A DNA stretch of 9,131 bases, taken from positions 1-9,131 of the forward strand of contig QMMS01000183.1 in NCBI GenBank assembly GCA_003647375.1, given 5' to 3'. Both the position numbers and the translations under genes were made by a program. Below are positions 5,946-9,131 of this stretch, piece by piece (positions within the stretch are counted from its first letter, which is position 1; each line of letters opens with the position of its first letter). Below the pieces are notes generated by a model. The model saw only the letters and a list, made by a program, of their open reading frames with translations, did no database searches and was not told the DNA's origin. This DNA is from Deltaproteobacteria bacterium. GTDB taxonomy: Bacteria > Desulfobacterota > Desulfobacteria > Desulfobacterales > B30-G6.

Positions 5946-7394
5946 CTAATTATCAATACCACACAGCTTCCTGGCCGCTTTCGTCTTTTCCATCATATCG
6001 ACAAGTCGTGAAATCATGATTCTTTGTGCCTGGGGAGATCCGGCACCATGCATGGATTCGGTCAGGTAACCGACGGCAGCTGTTCCAAGTGTCAAATTTT
6101 CGATCAATCGTAAAATGCGCATCCGGTTGAGTGTCGGCACATCAGAATTGGCTGTAAAGTACTTCTCTATCCATTTGCCGGTTTCCGGTGCTTCTAAATC
6201 CATCTCGGAAGGCATGGTTACCATCAACCCGCCGGCAATATCCTGGGCCATACGAGAGATTTCATAGGGAAAGCGCGTTACATTTTGCTTGTGGATATTG
6301 GCCAGCAACGTGTTGACGGAATAGGTGCCGCTGGGTTCTTTGCTGCCCTCAGAGGCGCATGCAATGCAACCGCAATAAAGGGTTTCATTCAGATGGTTCA
6401 TTTCGACGATCTTGTCTTTGATGTGAGATGCTTTGGCGGCGTTATTATATTCTGCCGCTGTCTGGGAAGCACCGATCAAGACATCCCCCACACCGACCTT
6501 GCAGGCATAGCTCTGTCGATGGTAGGCGGCAAATTTTTCAACAAGTTCTCCGGCAAATTCGTAGTCTTTATACATGAACACCCGGTCCCAGGGAACAAAG
6601 ACATCGTCGAAAACAACGAGTGCTTCGTGCCCGCCGAATAAAATATTGCCTTGATCCAGCACGCCCTTTTCCAGTTTTCGGGTGTCGCAGGACTGGCGTC
6701 CCATGATGTATAGGATGCCTTCGGTATCGGACGGCAGCGCAAAGGATATTGCATAGTCCTGGTCTTCTCCGCGCATGGCCATGGTGGGCATAACGATAAT
6801 TTCATGGGAATTAGCGGCGCCGGTCTGGTGGGCTTTGGCGCCTCTGACGACAATCCCGTCCTCTCTTTCCTCGACTACGTGCAGATAAAGGTCTGGGTCT
6901 GGTTGCTGGTGGGGGCGCAGACTGCGGTCACCTTTGGGGTCGGTCATGGCGCCGTTGCAGGTGAGATCATTTTCCTGAACATATTCCAGGTACGTTAAAA
7001 AACGCTGGTTGTATCGGCTCTGATTTTTTTGATCCATGTTGTATGTGACAATGGAAAGGACATTCAAAGCATCCATTCCCACACAGCGCTGGAAGCAGCA
7101 GCCGGTTTCCCTACCCAGCAGCCTGCCCATTTTGCTCTTTTTAACCAGGTCATCGATACTCTGATGGATGTGTGTGAAGCGGTTGATTTTATTGCCGGTA
7201 ATGTGGGAAGTGGCGGTCATGATTTCCGCGTGCTCTGGGCGGTGGGCCATCTCGTAAGTCTTGGCAACCGCCTGCATGGATGGCCGGATGATGGGATTGT
7301 CGACCACATTTTCAAGTTGCTTGCCAAACATATAGACTACCAGGTTCAAACCTCTAAGACTTTCTTCGTATTGGTCGGCGGTCATCATGGTCAT
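5946..7394 (-). CDS. abfD: 4-hydroxybutyryl-CoA dehydratase / vinylacetyl-CoA delta-isomerase
   Basis: Dehydrates 4-hydroxybutyryl-CoA to crotonyl-CoA (and isomerises vinylacetyl-CoA) using FAD and a [4Fe-4S] cluster, as in 4-aminobutyrate fermentation. The 482 residues match the family length. Visible signatures: CFQRCVGMDA with C100 and C104; DGAMTDPKGD-like NGAMTDPKGDRSL (147-159); VRGAKAHQTG (183-192); FGGHEALVVFD with E257; YHRQSYACKVG with H292, Y296 and C298; TESMHGAGSPQAQR with E446. In the Clostridium aminobutyricum enzyme the cluster ligands are C99, C103, H292 and C299 with Y296 and E257 in the active site. Here the His-to-Cys spacing is 6 rather than 7, one residue shorter. The ATG at 7392-7394 follows AAAGGAG by 7 nt. 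It faces ogt convergently across 79 nt without a clear terminator, and a perfect dyad lies just upstream of its start. Isomerase-only activity is an alternative. Confidence 0.9.
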   Translation of the reverse strand: MTMMTADQYEESLRGLNLVVYMFGKQLENVVDNPIIRPSMQAVAKTYEMAHRPEHAEIMTATSHITGNKINRFTHIHQSIDDLVKKSKMGRLLGRETGCCFQRCVGMDALNVLSIVTYNMDQKNQSRYNQRFLTYLEYVQENDLTCNGAMTDPKGDRSLRPHQQPDPDLYLHVVEEREDGIVVRGAKAHQTGAANSHEIIVMPTMAMRGEDQDYAISFALPSDTEGILYIMGRQSCDTRKLEKGVLDQGNILFGGHEALVVFDDVFVPWDRVFMYKDYEFAGELVEKFAAYHRQSYACKVGVGDVLIGASQTAAEYNNAAKASHIKDKIVEMNHLNETLYCGCIACASEGSKEPSGTYSVNTLLANIHKQNVTRFPYEISRMAQDIAGGLMVTMPSEMDLEAPETGKWIEKYFTANSDVPTLNRMRILRLIENLTLGTAAVGYLTESMHGAGSPQAQRIMISRLVDMMEKTKAARKLCGIDN

Positions 7395-7414
7395 GGGTTG
7401 TCTCCTTTATTTGT

Positions 7415-7441
7415 GATTTTGATATAGACCATATCAAAATC
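7415..7441. promoter_or_regulatory. Perfect 11-bp dyad, probable operator of abfD
   Basis: GATTTTGATAT (7415-7425) and ATATCAAAATC (7431-7441) are perfect inverted arms around AGACC. The site begins 21 nt before the abfD ATG, just outside its Shine-Dalgarno, and ends 51 nt before the -35 box of the divergent promoter. The shape suits a homodimeric repressor (TetR, MarR or GntR type), but no regulator gene is in the window. It could also form a hairpin in the abfD leader. Confidence 0.65.
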
Positions 7442-7491
7442 GCGGCAGCAAGATCAAAAATATTTAGTCAATAACAAATCAGGTTTGTTTC

Positions 7492-7521
7492 TTGACACGA
7501 ATTGTATGCAGTCAATATAAT
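7492..7521 (+). promoter_or_regulatory. Consensus sigma-70 promoter of the aminotransferase gene
   Basis: TTGACA (7492-7497) and TATAAT (7516-7521) are both exact consensus hexamers with an 18-nt spacer, 32 nt before the ATG at 7554. The -35 TTGAC and a GTCAA at 7511-7515 form a small inverted repeat within the promoter that could be a regulator site. Confidence 0.8.
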
Positions 7522-7553
7522 ATATCTGAAATTGTACCATTCACGGGAGTGCC

Positions 7554-8723
7554 ATGAAACCGTTATCGGAAATCACCACGAAATTCACCGAGTCCGTCAT
7601 CAGAGAGATGACGCGCATCAGCAATGCCCGGGGTGGCATCAACCTTGCCCAGGGGTTCCCGGATTTCGACCCGCCGGCAGCCATCCGGCAGGCGGCCATT
7701 GACGCCATTCAGCAGGGATGGAACCAGTACGCCATCACCTTTGGCGAGGCTGATCTGAGAGAAGCGATCGCGGCTAAAGCCCTTGAGTATAATCAGATCG
7801 AATGTAATCCCCACACCGATGTGACCGTTACCTGCGGTGCCACCGAGGCTATGATCGCTACACTCAAGGCGCTGGTGAACCCGGGGGATGAAATCATCAT
7901 TTTTGAACCATTCTATGAGAATTACGGACCGGATGCCATCCTCTCGGGTGCCGGACCACGCTACGTCACGCTGAGGCCGCCGGACTGGTCCTATGATTCA
8001 AAAGAGCTGGCTGCCGCATTCAACAGAAACACCAAGGCCATTATTATCAACACCCCAAACAACCCCACAGGAAAAGTTTTTTCACGCAAGGAACTGGAGG
8101 AGATCAGTCGACTATGTATTCAGTGGGATGTCATGGCCATTACGGACGAAATTTACGAACACATCCTGTATGACCATGAGGCGCACATCTCCATGGCATC
8201 CATTGAAGGCATGGGCCACAGGACCGTGACCATCAACTCCCTGTCCAAGACCTATTCCGTTACCGGATGGCGCGTGGGATGGGCGATTGCCGGACCCGAT
8301 ATCACCAGCCGCATCCGCAAGGTGCATGACTTTTTGACCGTGGGCGCGCCCACACCGTTCCAGAAGGCGGGTGTCTGCGCACTCAATATGCCCGGGGAAT
8401 ACTACACCACACTCCGGAAACGATATGAAAATGTGCGGAACCGAGTCTGCGGTGTTTTGAAAACCGTCGGCTTCAATGTTGAAACACCTAAAGGGGCCTA
8501 TTACGTCATGGCTCACACAGACACCTTGATGCATCGATTCAAAGAAGTGGATGCCAATGGCTTCAGCCTGAAACTGATGGACGTCACGGGCATTGCGACT
8601 GTTCCGGGAACCGCCTTTTATCACTCTCCGACAATGGGCAATGATCAGGTCAGGTTCTGTTTTGCAAAAAACAGTAAAACCATTGAAGATGTCTGTCGGC
8701 GGCTTAAACGACTCATCACGTGA
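7554..8723 (+). CDS. Class I/II PLP-dependent aminotransferase
   Basis: Transfers an amino group between an amino acid and a 2-oxo acid using pyridoxal phosphate; cytosolic. The 389 residues cover a complete fold-type I enzyme: INLAQGFPDFDPP (29-41), NQYAITFGEADLREAIA (57-73), the PLP phosphate loop CGATEAM (94-100), NTPNNPTGKVF (166-176) with N170, ITDEIYEH (196-203) with D198 and Y201, the Schiff-base Lys232 in SLSKTYSVTGWRVGWAIAG (229-247), and the carboxylate-binding Arg367 in QVRFCFA. The GFPDF and NQY features resemble the kynurenine/glutamine/methionine aminotransferase group more than aspartate aminotransferase, but substrate is not certain. The ATG at 7554 follows GGGAG by 4 nt. It is monocistronic as far as the window shows, divergent from abfD and driven by a consensus promoter. 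Confidence 0.9.
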   Translation: MKPLSEITTKFTESVIREMTRISNARGGINLAQGFPDFDPPAAIRQAAIDAIQQGWNQYAITFGEADLREAIAAKALEYNQIECNPHTDVTVTCGATEAMIATLKALVNPGDEIIIFEPFYENYGPDAILSGAGPRYVTLRPPDWSYDSKELAAAFNRNTKAIIINTPNNPTGKVFSRKELEEISRLCIQWDVMAITDEIYEHILYDHEAHISMASIEGMGHRTVTINSLSKTYSVTGWRVGWAIAGPDITSRIRKVHDFLTVGAPTPFQKAGVCALNMPGEYYTTLRKRYENVRNRVCGVLKTVGFNVETPKGAYYVMAHTDTLMHRFKEVDANGFSLKLMDVTGIATVPGTAFYHSPTMGNDQVRFCFAKNSKTIEDVCRRLKRLIT

Positions 8724-8749
8724 CCTCAAGCACATGAGCCGCGCATACA

Positions 8750-8791
8750 ATTGAAGAATATTCTTCACCGTGTTGCAGAATATTCTTCAAT
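8750..8791. promoter_or_regulatory. 14-bp perfect inverted repeat, possible activator site or terminator
   Basis: ATTGAAGAATATTC (8750-8763) and GAATATTCTTCAAT (8778-8791) are perfect inverted arms with a 14-nt spacer. The left arm also belongs to a 16-bp palindrome, TGAAGAATATTCTTCA (8752-8767), so GAATATTCTTCA occurs twice in the same direction, 22 nt apart. It lies 26 nt after the aminotransferase stop, which would suit a terminator, but the stem is AT-rich and no T-run follows. It also lies about 120-160 nt before the predicted sigma-54 start site, where enhancer-binding proteins bind. Two helical turns between copies fits a protein site. Confidence 0.6.
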
Positions 8792-8844
8792 CATACCATT
8801 TCTAAAACAATTCCTTCCCGCTTAGTTTTTACAACTACCTGTAA

Positions 8845-8858
8845 TAATATATATATTA
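8845..8858. other. AT-only palindrome in the promoter linker
   Basis: TAATATATATATTA is a 14-bp perfect palindrome inside an AT-rich stretch (about 8810-8880) between the inverted repeat at 8750-8791 and the sigma-54 promoter. It may help DNA bending or melting; such low-complexity AT sequence can also be chance. Confidence 0.3.
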
Positions 8859-8883
8859 TACATATTTTTGTTTTCTTCCATCA

Positions 8884-8899
8884 TGGCACATCCTTTGCT
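8884..8899 (+). promoter_or_regulatory. Sigma-54 (RpoN) -24/-12 promoter
   Basis: TGGCACATCCTTTGCT matches the sigma-54 consensus TGGCAC-R-N4-TTGC-W at every defined position, with GG at 8885-8886 and GC at 8897-8898. It lies in a non-coding region and points towards the window end. Transcription would begin near 8910, about 12 nt before foldback element B. No gene starts convincingly within the remaining 220 nt, so the target is either the element itself or a gene beyond the window. Confidence 0.75.
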
Positions 8900-8921
8900 A
8901 TTACTTATATACTCAACTTTT

Positions 8922-9131
8922 GGCTTTCACCATAGATAGAGCGAAATGGGTGATCCAATGGCGATTTGTGCTGTTTGAGGCGCTTAGGGATCCTTACATC
9001 AGCGCATGACAATGAAAATCCAATATGAAAGCCCGGTCACTTTGAAGCCATGCCCGCTTAACCATATGGCCAGCGCTGATGTTAGGAGTCCTTGCGGCGA
9101 GTTCGCAAAGTGCCAGGGGATTATTCATTTC
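8922..9131. repeat. Foldback repeat element B (cut by window end)
   Basis: The left arm (about 8922-9005) and right arm (9073 to beyond 9131) are inverted copies: 8987-9005 against 9073-9091 match at 16 of 19, and 8943-8967 against 9107-9131 at 18 of 25. The centre is 9006-9072, exactly 67 nt as in element A. Read on the minus strand, the centre and arms resemble element A: GCCATAT followed by TTAAG in the centre, and GGATCACCCAT shared exactly with A positions 3697-3707. So B is a second, inverted and diverged copy. The outer left arm contains a hairpin: TTGG and CACCAT pairing with ATGGGTG and CCAA between 8920 and 8956. The reading frame from ATG 9006 stays open to the window end but has no Shine-Dalgarno and lies wholly inside the repeat, so I do not call it a gene. 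Confidence 0.7.

Noticed and set aside
9006..9131. Open frame from ATG 9006 to the window end
   Set aside because: No ribosome binding site, only 42 codons, and wholly inside the centre and right arm of foldback element B; the frame is not kept in element A.

Overview
The window looks like a chromosomal segment of a delta-proteobacterium of the sulfate-reducing/syntrophic type (Desulfobacterales-like). This is inferred from the gene content: a 4-hydroxybutyryl-CoA dehydratase, an acyl-CoA synthetase, CBS-domain proteins, a sulfatase-fold hydrolase and a sigma-54 promoter, at moderate GC. No rRNA or other taxonomic marker is present, so the assignment is tentative.

Layout. Positions 1-1755, minus strand: a three-gene operon read right to left, made of a two-CBS protein (1282-1755), a four-CBS protein (328-1221) and the 5' part of a sulfatase/alkaline-phosphatase-superfamily hydrolase (1-299, leaving the window). 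The hydrolase frame holds an in-frame TGA at 96-98, and its similarity to the family continues past that stop. Positions 1756-1951 are a divergent, AT-rich promoter region. Positions 1952-3466, plus strand: an AMP-forming acyl-CoA synthetase. Positions 3467-3888 are non-coding and hold a 267-nt imperfect foldback repeat (element A). Positions 3889-5866, plus strand: a two-gene alkylation-repair operon, an Ada-type sensor/AraC/AlkA glycosylase fusion followed by an Ogt methyltransferase that starts at TTG. Positions 5946-7394, minus strand: 4-hydroxybutyryl-CoA dehydratase (abfD), convergent with ogt. Positions 7395-7553 are a divergent control region with a perfect 11-bp dyad just ahead of abfD and a consensus sigma-70 promoter firing the other way. 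Positions 7554-8723, plus strand: a class I/II PLP aminotransferase. Positions 8724-9131 have no convincing gene. They carry a 14-bp perfect inverted repeat, an AT-rich linker, an exact sigma-54 -24/-12 promoter and then a second foldback repeat (element B) that runs off the window.

How it fits together. The repair pair is a self-contained adaptive-response unit: a methylphosphotriester sensor fused to a 3-methyladenine glycosylase, plus an O6-methylguanine methyltransferase. The acyl-CoA synthetase, AbfD and aminotransferase could all serve carbon/amino-acid catabolism, but they are separate transcription units and nothing here links them directly.

The least explained material is the pair of foldback elements. 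A (3479-3745) and B (about 8922-9131+) lie 5.2 kb apart in opposite orientation. Each consists of two inverted arms separated by a centre of exactly 67 nt, and arms and centres are related between the two copies. In B the element would begin about 12 nt after the predicted sigma-54 start site, so it may be transcribed as a structured RNA or leader.
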